Shown: positions 11,590 to 23,535 of the stretch, piece after piece | Layout of the letters: each line of letters opens with the position of its first letter | Position numbering within the stretch: the stretch's first letter is position 1 | Assembly (NCBI RefSeq): GCF_027887165.1 | Contig: NC_077230.1 | Coordinates: 343,474,459-343,538,458 of the forward strand | Reading direction: 5' to 3' | From: Monodelphis domestica | Taxonomy: Eukaryota; Chordata; Mammalia; Didelphimorphia; Didelphidae | Length of the DNA: 64,000 nucleotides | Position numbers and translations under genes: made by a program | The notes under the pieces: generated by a model | Seen by the model: only the letters and a program-made list of their open reading frames with translations | Databases searched by the model: none | What the model was told of the DNA's origin: nothing

Positions 11590-12155
11590 TGAGTTTGAAT
11601 TCCACTTCTGATATGTAAATCTGATCCTGTCACCTCCTATCAAGAACTCTAGTGGTTCCCTGTTATCTCCTGGATCAAATATAAAAATACTCTACTTAGC
11701 TTTCAAAGCCCTTTATCATCTGTCCATCTCCTACATTTCTAGTCTTCTTACTCCTTTCTCTGTATACAGTCTAGTAATTCTTGTGTCCTGGCTTTTTCTT
11801 GAACAAGATACTCCATCCCCCCGCTCTATCTGTCCTCCTACTGACTGTCCCTCATATCTGGAATGCTCTCCCTCCTCATTTCTGCCTCCTGGCTTCATTC
11901 AAGTCCTAACTAAAAAGTCACATTCTACAGAAAGTCTTTCTAGATAACATTTAATGCTAGTTCCTTCCTGTTATTGATTATCTCCAAATTATTTTGTATA
12001 TAGCTTATTTGCACCTCATTCTTTATTGCTGTCTCTCCCATTAGAGATACCTGAGAGCAGGGACTATTTTTTGCCTTCCATTTGTATCCCCAATGCTCAG
12101 CACAGTGTCTGGTATATAGTAGAAGCTTAAAGAATGCTTGTTGACTTGACTAATA
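11590..12155 (+). repeat. L2 LINE 3' end
   Basis: This is classic L2 3' text: ATCTGGAATGCTCTCCCTCC, GAGAGCAGGGACTATTTTTT, ATCCCCAATGCTCAGCACAG and AAGAATGCTTGTTGACTTGA. Confidence 0.85.
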
Positions 12156-12159
12156 GCTG

Positions 12160-12845
12160 TTTGGCTATGGGCAAACTACTCTCTGAGCTTTGTTGCTGAA
12201 TTAATAAAGCATTATTTCACTAACTAATTCATTTGATGTTTTCTGTGTCCAAGGCACAGTGCTAAATGCTGGGTATGCACATAGAAAAGCAAGACAATGA
12301 TGGGATGGTAATACTTGCATAACTTTAGGGTTTTGTAAACCCTAGAGAATTATAGAAATGACAGTTATTATGATCACCAACCTCTTTCTCCAGACTCCCA
12401 GGGGGTTATTTTATTGCTTGCCTGTGTTTTGTAAAGGGACATTTTAACTCTGCTTTTAAAATGTAGCTCTTTGGGGGCACTGGAGTATTTTGTTTTTTCT
12501 TGTTGTGGTCCCAGCACCAAGGACAGTGCCTGGCATGCAGAAATTTAATAAATACTTGATTGATTAAAAAAAAAAAAGAACTAATTGCTTTCCTTCTAAT
12601 CAGTCAAAGAGCTTTACTAAGCATCTATTATGCCCCTGGCACTGCACCAAGCAATGAGGATGCAAAGAAAGACAAAAGATTGTCCCTGTTCTCAAGGAGC
12701 TGACAGTCTAAAGAGGGAGATGATAAGCAAATCACTCTGTACAAACTGCCTGCCTTGCCTCATCAGGGAGCAGCAGATAAATATTTCTCCACCTCCAAAA
12801 TCAGTCATGTGTGAGTAATAGGGAAGGAGAGGCTGAGAGAGTTAT
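12160..12845. repeat. Mixed MIR and L2-related fragments
   Basis: Bases 12480-12565 are another L2 3' end (AGGACAGTGCCTGGCATGCA, ending in an A run). Bases 12595-12800 carry the recurring L2-like text (ATTATGCCCCTGGCACTGCA, CAAGGAGCTGACAGTCTAAA). Confidence 0.6.
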
Positions 12846-12849
12846 GTAC

Positions 12850-13038
12850 CTACGCCCAAGATAAAATCCCTGAAGAAGAGAACACAAATCCTTCAGAATC
12901 ACTATCAAATCCTGGAAAACAAGAGAAAGAAGATCCATGGCTTTGGTGCAGAAGCTGGTAATGGTTCCAACAAACAGAATTCCATGAGAGTAAAAGCTAG
13001 AATTATAATTTTGAGTTTAATCCAGTTCAGCTTTTCTG
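12850..13038 (-). pseudogene. Decayed MOGAT2-like exon 3 (tandem copy B)
   Basis: The minus strand aligns with MOGAT2 exon 3 (60286-60082) over its whole length, about two thirds identical by eye across the best 60-80 bases. Translation shows ELD, a TAA stop, then TQNYNSSFYSHGIL followed by FVGTITSFCTKAMD. The functional exon reads [18 protein letters not shown] and [15 protein letters not shown]. The HPHG active-site motif is YSHG here. The exon is 16 nt shorter than its parent, with net frameshifts, and the downstream half reads as nonsense. A CAG acceptor is still in place at 13040-13039 and a GT donor (GTACAT) follows base 12850. Shared intron sequence shows it arose by DNA duplication. 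A relic of another MOGAT/DGAT2 paralogue is possible, but spacing and flanks favour MOGAT2. Confidence 0.85.
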
Positions 13039-13210
13039 CTGAACCAAGGAGACATCAATCCTTAGAATGATAAATATTACTTGCCCCCAACTCCAGCGAC
13101 TTATTATAGCATAGACCCCATCAAAGTGATGGAAGTCATGGTGGAGGAACAGAATGAATGATGAGGACCTTTTTAAAAAAACCTAACTTGAGACTGAATT
13201 TGGGAAGCAT
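13039..13210 (-). pseudogene. Intronic flank of copy-B exon 3, matching MOGAT2 intron 2
   Basis: Similarity to MOGAT2 continues past the exon edge. The plus strand reads GAGACATCAATCCTTAGAATGA where MOGAT2 intron 2 reads GAAGACACCAACCATTGGAG. Further on, blocks containing AAAACCT and CAGTGAAGA occur in the same order and spacing as at 60390-60450. Confidence 0.7.
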
Positions 13211-14570
13211 CAGTGAAGAAGTTTTAATCTATAGGAACATTATTAGTCTTTATTTGTTCATCTTTTTTGAGACTGGGTTTTCCCATCTCACCCAAGGTAG
13301 AAGTGCATTAGCAGCTCCCAATATTTATTGGATGGAAGTTTTCATCCACTCTGTTTTCAACTAGGATCAGTTCATCGCTCCTTAGACAGCCTGATGGTCC
13401 TCCACCCCCAGGATCTCACCATATTTGTGCCTGACTTTATTCAGGCACTTCATTAGCTCTAGTCCTGAACTCTGGAATTTAAATGATCCATTAACCTTAG
13501 CCTTTCTCAGTATCTGGGATTCTAGATAGGAATTACCATATTTACACCACAACGTATTTACATAAATCTTAGGGTCACTTTCCCATCACTATGAGACATC
13601 TTGACTAGAATTTTTGTGAATACATACATACTGTAGCCCTTGACAAATGCCTGCTGACTCATCTCATAAATAAAAGACAATCCATTATAAGAACTATTGA
13701 ACAAAACCCCTGAGTAAACATTGACTTGTTCCTACCATATTGATATTACCATATTGATAATATACTTTAGAATCAGTAGTCTGTCTTGGTGCAGTTAAGA
13801 ATTATCAAAAAGAAGTCTGTGAAGAAACCTAATAGTATCTTTGTTTTGTTTGCTTTGTATTCCCTGAGTTATGAAGCCCAACATTCAAATTCCCAGGAAC
13901 TAATTGACCTTTGTATGGAATACTGAAGTTATGGACCCTGCGAAAGTTTCTCAAAGTATGGCCAAGGCTGTACAAACAGGGTCCTAGACTTCCATGGGGT
14001 ACATTAAATTTGTAATCACCTAGTGAGGTCCATCAATGCCGCCCTTCACCATAATCAATTATAATACTCCAATATCCCAAATTATAGCTCTGTGAACAGA
14101 TAATAGCTTGTTTTCCAACCATTCACTGCTCTTCTACCCTTGAAAAACAAATGAAGCTGATGAAGCATCCATAACATATGAGATACAGGACCTTTCCTAG
14201 ATAAAAAAAAAAAGACAAATTGAGGAACTTCCTTTGATGCTGACACCCCATGGTCTGATCTGAGCCCATAGATGGTGCTCAGATAGCTGGTAGATGCAAT
14301 TCAAGAGTCAGATGATAAGATTCTCTTGTCCCCAGTCCTAAACACCCTAATATGGTTGTAATAAACCTCACAAACTTATGTTTGTCTTTTCTCTTCAGTG
14401 TGGCCACTGCCTTACCCTCAAATCTCTCATTTAGACAGTATTTGCTGCTAATTGGTAGGGAAGGTAGATATGAATGTCATACCAATTCTTCTCCCTTCAA
14501 AAGTCACTTATATGTGCTCTAGAATAGTACTAATTTACATGGATTCCAGAAGGCTATTCAATAAAGTTCA
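13211..14570. other. No gene recognised; probable intron of copy B
   Basis: A partial minus-strand SINE-like piece lies near 13258-13330. The rest is diverged, apparently unique DNA. No open frame of interest. Confidence 0.3.
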
Positions 14571-15000
14571 ACAAACATATGTTAATGGCTTATATTATAC
14601 TAGAGTTATATAAAGACAAACCAAAATTTTCTGGGAAATTGTGCTAGGTACTAGGATACAATTAATAAGAAGAAAGACAATCCCTGCCTCAAGGAGCTTA
14701 CATTCTAAAGGGGGAGACACACCAAATGAGGCAGAAAAGGCATGAAGTGGAAGGAAGCCCCAGAGGTATCCAGCACAGGGCAACTTGTTCCATGGCTTTG
14801 AAACTAGGAAGGGTAGCAGATGAAAAGTGGAATGAGCTGAGAACAGTTTCTACCCTCTCTAAGGGAAGGCATTGGGAGGAGTTTGGCATTCTGCCCTTCA
14901 GCTCTTCAATCAGAGGAGAGAGGAAGCTAAGAGTTATCAACAACCAAGGCATGAGTTATCAACATGGTGAAGTAATGAACTTGTCCTGGGAGGAGCATCT
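14570..15000 (-). repeat. L2-related LINE fragment, minus strand
   Basis: It has GTGCTAGGTACTAGGATACA, CCTCAAGGAGCTTACATTCT and GGGGGAGACACACC, then text typical of the antisense L2 body. The overlapping frames on both strands (up to 94 codons) are chance. Confidence 0.6.
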
Positions 15001-16640
15001 TGTTCTATAGAATTGAAAACAGGCAGGGCAGTAAATAAAAAACAGACAGAGATGAGAGTCTAGCTTCTATAAACTTCCTAGAACCATATTTTTAAAAAAG
15101 CATAAAATGAAATACATAGATTATAAAGGAAATCAATTTTATTGAAATAAAGTTATTTTTAAAATATCTATCTACATAAAGAATATACTTTCATCTCCCA
15201 GAACACCTGGAGAGGAGTGAGGCATTCCATATTGTCCTTTTGCTTCTGCTGTGTTCATTCTCTATCCCTTCATATGAGGGCAGGGCAGGGCTCAGGGCCT
15301 CTTTTGATACAAGTTTCACTAGAAACAATTAAAGGAGGCTAAAGTGAGCACCTCCAATGGCCTGCCTCCCTATGGCTGGAAGGTTCCCAGACTTTCTCAA
15401 GACTGGGTCAGCTGTGTGGTCCTCTTTGACTATGAAAGCCAAGAACCAACCAACCAACCAATCAACCAACCCACTAAGTAACTGAGCTGTCTTAGTAGGT
15501 AAAAAAAAAAAATCTCCTTTATCTCTGCAAGTTATCTATTGTGAAGCAAATAGCTTTGCTTTCCCAAATACCACATGGGAAGGGGGTACATCTACTATGC
15601 AAAGAGAGTCACCCAACGATTTTGTCCAAGTCTGGATCCTCTTTTCTCAGTATAACCTGTTGCTTGATTCCTCTCAGTCCTGCCTAGATATTTTCTAGTC
15701 ATATTGCTTTTGTTCTCAGTTATTGACTATTTATTGTATGATAAGCTTGCATAGTCAAGCAAAATAAATTCCCACCTTGTTCACTTCCCAAAATGTATCT
15801 TTCATCTTGCATCTTGAATCCATTACCTCTCTTCAGGAAACAAGGAACATACATCAGTAAAGCCCTCCTAGAATCTGAGTTGATTATTTCATTGACCAGA
15901 TTTCTTAAGTCTTTCAGAGCCACTTGTCTTTATAATGTTGTTGCTATTATTTGAATTATCCTTTTAATTCTGTTTTCACTCTGCATAGACCTGATCTTGG
16001 GGGCCATTGAGGTCCCCGACAAATAGAAGAACATTACTTTCTCCAGTTTCTTTGGGGGCTGAGAGGCCTGTTTAAGGACAGGAAATTACAGTGGGAGGCT
16101 CTGGATTTGGGCCAGAGAAAGTGTTAAAAGCTGTTCTCTAGAAGTCTGATAAGTCTAGCTTCTGCTCCTAGCCAGACTGACTGGATTTGACTGATAGGAG
16201 TCTTAAAGGGCCACCTTGGCTTAAACTTCTCTAGGCTAACTGAGGCAGGCATCGCTTAGTAAGAAGTAGAATGTCAGATCTGGAAGGACTCTAAGGAATC
16301 ATCTAGTCCAAGCCCCTCATTTTACACATGGGAAAACTGTGACCTAGAGAGGGAAAATAAATAACTTAATACCTCACAAGTAAGTAAGTGAGAGAATTGG
16401 GATCCAAACTCGGGAATTGTCCCATCAAATACGGAGTTTTCTATTTTGTACATTGCCACTTGAGTCTAAAAGATGATCATTTAGAACTTCACTTATTCAT
16501 ACAAATCAGTGGATGCTCATATGTGTGTGTGTGTGTTTGGGTGTGGGTGTATGGGTGTGGGAGGGGTGGTGTCAGTAATTAGGTGGGGAGGAAGCCCTTA
16601 ATGAACACATAGAAAGTTGAATTTACTTATTTCCTTTTTA
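15001..16640. other. No gene recognised; minor repeats
   Basis: It contains a CCAA-rich short run at 15447-15475, an old MIR-like or similar dispersed repeat at 16260-16430 (GGAAGGACTCTAAGGAATCA, CCAAGCCCCTCATTTTACAC), and a TG-rich run at 16519-16560. Confidence 0.4.
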
Positions 16641-16859
16641 AAATTCAGTTTTATTAATTTTACCCATCCCTCTTCCCCATACCTAACAACAAAATGATAT
16701 TTTAGGTTGGGGCTCGCACAGCAGTCATCCCAGAATGGCCATGCCAAATACAGGCAGAACTAATAGGAGCATTGCAGGAGAGATTCCAATGTGACTACTT
16801 TAAAAAAAATAAAGACTATAAACGTCTTAAGACAGAGATGGGCTAGAGCTAGCTCTGAA

Positions 16860-17065
16860 ATGCTTTCCAGAGTTTATTGTCAAAATTTCAGTATAAACAT
16901 TTATATGCAGGAAATTAGTAAATACTACAAATAAGGGTTTGATTTATTTATTGTTTTATTGATTGTCTAGACTTAAGAAAATGATGGAGAAAATGGCAAT
17001 AAAAGTGGGTTCCATGTCCATTTTGCCAGAAGTTTTAACAGTAAGTCACCACAGAATTGCTTGTC
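16860..17065. repeat. Unclassified dispersed repeat, copy 1
   Basis: This shares with 32690-32900 the ordered words GGAAATT, AAACACTAC/AAATACTAC, TGATTTATT, GTT.TGTTGATTGTC or TTTATTGATTGTC, TACTTAAGAAA and ATGGAGAAAATG. The family was not recognised. Confidence 0.55.
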
Positions 17066-17079
17066 AACTCTGAGAGGGA

Positions 17080-17165
17080 GGAGAAAAGAGGGGAGGGAAA
17101 GACCATGAATCATGTAACCATGGAAAAAAATAAAAATATATTTAAAATTTTTTAATTAAAAAAGA
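17080..17165 (+). repeat. L1 3' terminus with A-rich tail
   Basis: It reads GGGAGGAGAAAAGAGGGGAG, ATCATGTAACCATGG, then an A/T-rich tail. This is the end of marsupial L1 3' UTRs, as at 22960-23040. Confidence 0.55.
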
Positions 17166-17224
17166 ACCAATATATCACTGCCTTAAGGGCAAGAGTTCTG
17201 TCTCTACTTAACTCCCTGTGTAAC

Positions 17225-17545
17225 TGTTAAATTCATTTCAGTTCAATTTAATTGAACAAACATTTAAAAAAATGTCTAAAGTGTCCAGAACACTGGGGTA
17301 GAAGATATACAAAGTTTACATCAAGTGTGGTCTAGCCCTCAGAAAACTCATAGTTAGAATAAGAAGAGAAGACAACACAGCTGATCATAATATACGATAT
17401 AACATGATAATGCATATAGAATGCAAAAAAATGTGGAGTATGAAGGGGGAAAGGACATTATTGAGCAAGAAGATCAAAAAAAGATTCATGGAGAAGATGA
17501 CATTCATCCCCCTGGCAGGTTATTATAGTAGGTCGATAGATAAGA
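17225..17545 (-). repeat. L2-related fragment
   Basis: Recurring text AACAAACATTT, GTCCAGAACACTGGGG, AGGACATTATTGAGC and GATTCATGGAGAAGATGACA, diverged. Confidence 0.45.
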
Positions 17546-17704
17546 ATTAATTAGTTTCCCCTCTGGTAATAGTCACTTGGATTCCAGTGAGGACATCAAG
17601 GATATGATGTTGTCTTTCTTCAAATCTAGTAATTTCTCTGATCCCTGATATTTCCTCTTTAAGGACACAGGACTTCCATGAAATCAGCATGTCACAGTGA
17701 ATCG

Positions 17705-18122
17705 CATTTTTAAAAAATTTAATTAATCTGTTTGTTAGTTATATTAAAATTCCCAAGTTTCTCACCCCTCCCTGCCATACACACTATAAAAGGCCTCATC
17801 CAACAACAAAAACTGTATAAACTATGTCTTTTGTATTTCTATTTATCGGTTCTTTCTCTGGAAGTGGACATTCACAACTTATTCTTCAAATATTAATTCT
17901 GTAGTTATATAAAATGTACTCTTGGTTCTACTCATTTTACTCACCATAATTTCACGTAGGTCTTTTCCAAGTTTTTTTTTAATTAGCCTGCATAATTTGT
18001 TCTTTCCTTAAAGCCCAGTAATATTCCATCATAATCATATACTATAACTTATTCAGTCATTCCTTAGTTGATGGACATTCCTTCAATTTCCAGTTCTTTG
18101 CCAACACAAAGAGAACCATTAT
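17705..18122 (-). repeat. Old L1 3' end, minus strand
   Basis: Landmarks are TTCTTTCTCTGGAAGTGGAC, CTTGGTTCTACTCATTTTAC, AGTAATATTCCATCATAATC and TAGTTGATGGACATTCCTTC. Confidence 0.75.
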
Positions 18123-18660
18123 AAATATAATAGAAGCTATGTAGAAAATGAATTGGAGTTGGAGAGATTTGAAGCAGGGAGACAAGTTAGAAGACCACTG
18201 AAAGAATCCAGGGAAGAGGCTAGAGGGTTAGGGTGATCGTTGTATGTTGAAAAAAAGAGGAGAGATGTATTTGGGAGATATGGAGGTAGAAACCACAAAA
18301 TATTGCAACTGATTGGACCCATGAGCTGAGGTTGACACCAAGATTGAGAACCTGGGTGACTGGAAGGATGACAATGCTTTTGACAAGAATAGGGAAGTTT
18401 GGAAGATGGATGAGTTGAGTGGGGGAGGAGGGAAGAAGAGAGGCAGAATAACGAGTTCTATTTGGGACATGTTAAGTTCAAGATGCCTAGAGAATATTCA
18501 GTTGTAAATATCCAAAATGTAGTTGGTGATAAGGGACTGGAGTTTTGGAGAAACACTATGGCTAGATATATACAACTGGAAATTATCAGCATAGAGATGG
18601 ATAACATATGAGTTGATGAAATCACCCAGAAACAGTAAAGCAAGAGAGAGGAAGGAACTA
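18123..18660 (-). repeat. L2/CR1-group LINE fragment, minus strand (part 1)
   Basis: The minus frames 18470-18137 contain SILVSTSAHGSNQLQYFVVS then TSISPKYISPLFFNIQ. This matches the L2 reverse-transcriptase stretch around SCRFYLQNISRI. It resumes at 19430 after younger material. Confidence 0.7.
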
Positions 18661-18990
18661 AGCATTTAGTAAGAACCTAAGTAGGGCACTGTACTAAGCC
18701 CTTTATAATTATTATATTATTTGGTCCTCACAATAATCCTGTGAGTTGGGTGCTATAATTATTCTCATATTACAGATAAGGAAACTGAGGCAGATAAAAG
18801 TTAAATGCCTTGCCCAAGTTCATACACAAATAGTAAATGTGTGATTTGTAATAGTAAATAATAGCAAATATAGTATATTTATAGTAAATTATAGAAAATA
18901 TAGCAAATAATAATAAAATGCACATTTTTAACTCAGATCTTCCTCATTCCAGGCTCTGCACTCTATCCATTGCACCATCTAGTGACCCAG
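18660..18990 (-). repeat. MIR-type SINE, minus strand
   Basis: It has GGGCACTGTACTAAGCCCTT, TCCTCACAATAATCCTGTGA, TTACAGATAAGGAAACTGAG and GCCTTGCCCAAG. An A/T-rich local expansion sits at 18840-18920. Confidence 0.75.
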
Positions 18991-19024
18991 TTGAGAATAG
19001 GAAAAAGGCCTCGGGATAGCACTT

Positions 19025-19295
19025 TGAGATGTCTGCATTTATCAATGGAATGATCAATTGAGGATGGCTAAATGAGTTGTAACACATAGTTGTGATGGAA
19101 TGCTACTGTGTCGTAAGAAATAACACAGATTAATTTTGGAAAGATCTACATGAAATTGTGAAGAGTGAAATGAGCAGAACCAAGAGAGCATAATATACAG
19201 CAACAGAAACATTTTTTAAGAATGACTTGTGTATGTCCATCCTCAGAGAAAGAGCAATAAGTAGAAATCAGTATGAAATTGTTATACATATATAC

Positions 19296-19347
<52 letters not shown>

Positions 19348-19437
19348 TATGCCTTCTCTAGTAAGAGGAGGGAGAAGTTTAACTGGGTATTTTAATGTAA
19401 CAAATTAACTAATTAGTTAATTTTAAAAATTAAAGGT
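19025..19437 (+). repeat. Old L1 3' end, plus strand
   Basis: It has AATGGAATGATCAATTGAGG, GATGGAATGCTACTGTG, AAGAGTGAAATGAGCAGAAC and CAACAGAAACATTTTTTAAG. A GATA microsatellite has grown inside it. Confidence 0.75.
19294..19347 (+). repeat. (GATA)n microsatellite
   Basis: About 13 uninterrupted GATA units lie within the 3' part of an L1 fragment. The run is long enough to be polymorphic. Confidence 0.95.
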
Positions 19438-20030
19438 GTGACAAGGATGTTCAGCAAGAGAGTGAGGAGTAGTCAGTTAGATAGGAGAACCAGGAGAATC
19501 AATGTCAAGAAAACCCAGAAATGAAAGAGAATCTGGGAGGAATGGGTGGCCAGCAGTGTCAAATGCTTCAGAGAAGTCAAAAAGGATATGGATTGAGAAA
19601 AGGATATTGACTAATACTCAGAAACCAGGGTGCAAAAGACTGAGAAATGAGTTAGAAAACAGGAAGCATAGGCAATGAATCCAAATAACTTTTTCTAGTT
19701 TGGCTGAGAAATGGAGAATTATAGGATGATAAATTGAAGGGATGGTAGTATCTACTGAGGATTTTTTTAAAGATGAGGGTAATTTGGGCATGTTTATGGC
19801 CATCAGGAAAGGACTGAGGTGATATGGAGAAATTTAAGGTGGGGTGGTGGTGGTGGTGGTGGTGGTGGTTTGGTTGTGGGACAATCTGTGTTCATTTAGG
19901 GGAGGAAAAAGAGCTTCCCCTTCATCAGAGAATAAATAAAAGAAGGAATAAAGGAGAGAAGGGGAGGTTGAAATCAAGGGGTCATGAAATGTAGAGAGAG
20001 GGAGTTAGGGACCTCACCATTAATGGACTT
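19438..20030 (-). repeat. L2/CR1-group LINE fragment, minus strand (part 2)
   Basis: Text such as AGAAAACCCAGAAATGAAAG, GTCAAATGCTTCAGAGAAGT and CAAAAAGGATATGGATTGAG is the complement of the L2 body and continues the 18123-18660 piece. A (GGT)n run lies at 19838-19870. Confidence 0.65.
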
Positions 20031-20045
20031 TAAAACACTATGTTC

Positions 20046-22226
20046 TGAAACAAGGATGCCCATTATCACCTCTACTATTTGACATTGTACTAGAAACACT
20101 AGTAGTAGCAATTAGAGAAGATAAAGGAATTGAAGGCATTAAAATAGGCAAGGAGGAGACCAAGTTATCACTCTTTGCGGATGACATGATGGTCTACTTA
20201 AAGAATCCTAGAGATTCAACCAAAAAGCTAATTGAAATAATCAACAACTTTAGCAAAGTTGCAGGATACAAAATAAACCCACATAAATCATCAGCTTTTC
20301 TATATATCTCCAACACAGCTCAGCAGCAAGAACTAGAAAGAGAAATCCCATTCAAAATCACCTTAGACAAAATAAAATACCTAGGAATCTACCTCCCAAG
20401 ACAAACACAGGAACTATATGAACACAACTACAAAACACTCGCCACACAACTAAAACTAGACTTGAGCAAATGGAAAAACATTAACTGCTCATGGATAGGA
20501 CGAGCCAATATAATAAAAATGACCATCCTACCCAAACTTATTTATCTATTTAGTGCCATACCCATTGAACTACCAAAATACTTCTTCACTGATTTAGAAA
20601 AAACCATAACAAAGTTCATTTGGAAGAACAAAAGATCAAGGATATCCAGGGAAATAATGAAAAAAAACACATATGATGGGGGCCTTGCAGTCCCTGACCT
20701 AAAACTATATTACAAAGCAGCAGTCATCAAAACAATTTGGTACTGGCTAAGAAACAGAAAGGAAGATCAGTGGAATAGACTGGGGGAAAGCGACCTCAGC
20801 AAGACAGTATACGATAAACCCAAAGATCCCAGCTTTTGGGACAAAAATCCACTATTCGATAAAAACTGCTGGGAAAATTGGAAGACAGTGTGGGAGAGAC
20901 TAGGAATAGATCAACACCTCACACCCTACACCAAGATAAATTCAAAATGGGTGAGTGACTTAAACATAAAGAAGGAAACCATAAGTAAATTGGGTAAACA
21001 CAGAATAGTATACATGTCAGACCTTTGGGAGGGGAAAGGCTTTAAAACCAAGCAAGACATAGAAAGAATCACAAAATGTAAAATAAATAATTTTGACTAC
21101 ATCAAACTAAAAAGCTTTTGTACAAACAAAACCAATGTAACTAAAATCAGAAGGGAAACAACAAATTGGGAAAAAATCTTCATAGAAACCTCTGACAAAG
21201 GTTTAATTACTCATATTTATAAAGAGCTAAATCAATTGTACAAAAAATCAAGCCATTCTCCAATTGATAAATGGACAAGGGATATGAACAGGCAGTTCTC
21301 AGATAAAGAAATCAAAACTATTAACAAGCACATGAAGAAGTGTTCTAAATCTCTTATAATCAGAGAGATGCAAATAAAAACAACTCTGAGGTATCACCCC
21401 ACACCTAGCAGATTGGCTAACATGACAGCAAAGGAAAGTAATGAATGCTGGAGGGGATGTGGCAAAGTAGGGACATTAATTCATTGCTGGTGGAGTTGTG
21501 AACTGATCCAACCATTCTGGAGGGCAATTTGGAACTATGCACAAAGGGCGATAAAATAATGTCTACCCTTTGACCCAGCCATAGCACTGCTGGGTCTGTA
21601 CCCCAAAGAGATAATGGACAAAAAGACTTGAACAAAAATATTCATAGCTGCGCTCTTTGTGGTGGCCAAAAACTGGAAAACGAGGGGATGCCCATCAATT
21701 GGGGAATGGCTGAACAAACTGTGGTATATGTTGGTGATGGAATACTATTGTGCTGAAAGGAATAATAAAGTGGAGGAATTCCATGGAGACTGGAACAACC
21801 TCCAGGAAGTGATGCAGAGCGAGAGGAGCAGAACCAGGAGAACATTGTACAAAGAGACTAATACACTGTGGTACAATCGAATGTAATGGACTTCTCCATA
21901 AATGGTGGTGTAATGTCCCTGAACAATTTGCAGGGATCCAGGAGAAAAAAACACCATTCATAAGCAAAGGATAAACTATGGGAGTGGAAACACCGAGGAA
22001 AAGCAACTGCCTGAATACAGAGATTGAGGGGACATGACAGAGGAGAGACTCTAAATGAACACTAATGCAAATACTATCAACAAAGCAATGGGTTCAAATC
22101 AAGAAAACATCTAATGCCCAGTGGACTTACGCGTCGGCTATGGGGGATGGGGGAGAGGAAAAGACAATGATCTATGTCTTTAACGAATAATGCTTGAAAA
22201 TGATCAAATAAAATATATTTAAAAAA
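20046..22226 (+). mobile_element. Young 5'-truncated L1 (ORF2 C-terminal part and 3' UTR)
   Basis: The insertion starts inside the reverse-transcriptase domain, just before LKQGCPLSPLLFD, and includes the FADD version of the catalytic box ([12 protein letters not shown]). The frame stays open from 20048 to a TAA at 21557. It then continues in the same frame to WYNRM near 21886 with only one more stop (a TGA near 21629), so there are two in-frame stops and no frameshift. After the 3' UTR comes an A-run. The 14-bp target-site duplication AAAACACTATGTTC is at 20032-20045 and 22227-22240. It lacks ORF1 and the endonuclease, so it cannot move by itself. Confidence 0.95.
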
Positions 22227-22389
22227 AAAACACTATGTTCATGTCAGCTATTATAGAATGTTAGATCTGGAAGGTATCTTGTAGAACTATATAATTGTCA
22301 ACTTTTATTATTGTCGTTATCTTTTGAAGATGAAATTTTATTTGTATGGGAACAAACAGAAAAGAATTCTTTAAAAACCATATGGTAGT

Positions 22390-23045
22390 CAAGCCATAGC
22401 ACTGCTGGTTTTGTACCCCAAAGAGATAATAAGGAAAAACACTTGTACAAGAATATTTTTGGTTGCACTCTTTGTGGTGGCAAAAAAATTGGAAGATGAG
22501 GGGATGCCCTTCAATTGGAGAATGGCTGAACAAAATGGGGTATATGTTGGTGATGGAATACTATTGTGCTGAAAGGAATAATAAAGTGGAGGAATTCCAT
22601 GGAGACTGGAACAACCTCCAGGAAGTGATGCAGAGCGAGAGGAGCAGAACCAGGAGAACCTTATACACAGAGACGCATACACTGTGGTACAATCGAATGT
22701 AATAGACTACTAGCAGCAATGTAGTGATCCTGAACAGTTCTGAGGGATTTATGAGAAAGAACACTATCCACATTCAGAGGGAAAACTGTGGGAGTAGAAA
22801 CACAGAAGAAAAACAACTGCTTGATCACGCAGGTTGAAGGGGATATGACTGAGGATGTAGACTCTAAATGATCACCCTAGTGCAAACATCAATAATATGG
22901 AAATAGGTCTTGATCAATAACACATGTAAAACCCAATGGAATTGCACATTGGCTATGGAAGAGAGTAGAGGGAGAGAAGGGAAAGAACATGATTCTTGTA
23001 ACCAAGGAAAAATATTCTAAATTGACTAATTAAATATAATATATA
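22390..23045 (+). mobile_element. Second L1 3' end, slightly older
   Basis: It begins at AGCCATAGCACTGCTGG and includes the coding end (WLNKMGYMLVMEYYCAERNN...YNRM, frame 22463-22702) and a 3' UTR that differs from the L1 just upstream. It stands about 160 bp after that L1 in the same orientation. Confidence 0.9.
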
Positions 23046-23107
23046 TGTCATATATAATAAATACATATAAAAATAGTTTTCTATTTAAAAACAACAACAA
23101 CAACATG

Positions 23108-23308
23108 GTAGGAGGCACCTAGGTGGCTCAGTAGATGGAGAGCCAAGCTCAGAGATGGAAGATCCTGGGTTCAAATCTAACTTTAGACATTTCCTAGCTG
23201 TGTGACCCTGGGTAGGTCACTTAATCTCCATTACCTAACCCATACCACTCTTCTATTTTGGAACCAATACACAGTATTGATTCTAAGACAGAAAGTAAGG
23301 GTTTAAAA
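23108..23308 (+). repeat. WSINE1-type SINE
   Basis: It has AGGCACCTAGGTGGCTCAGT, TTCCTAGCTGTGTGACCCTG, CCAATACACAGTATTGATTC and GGTTTAAAAAAA. Confidence 0.85.
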
Positions 23309-23535
23309 AAACACACAACCAAACCATATGGTAAATAGATAAAATGGAAAAGAAAAACACTATAGATTTGACTTTTAAAAGGAACTAAGATGTGAGAAGA
23401 TATCTCCTCCAACTTCTTTACAGAGATGAGAGGTTCATGGGTATGGAATGTTGCATTTATTGTCAGATTTTAAAATATATTAATTGGTTTTGCTCTTTTT
23501 CTCTCTCTTTGTCTTTTTTCTAAAAAAAAAATTCT

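Noticed and set aside
20186-21559. 457-codon frame as a possible host gene
   Set aside because: It is clearly the C-terminal part of L1 ORF2 (FADD box, CSKSLIIREMQIKTTLRYH, CWWSCELIQPFW), flanked by target-site duplications.
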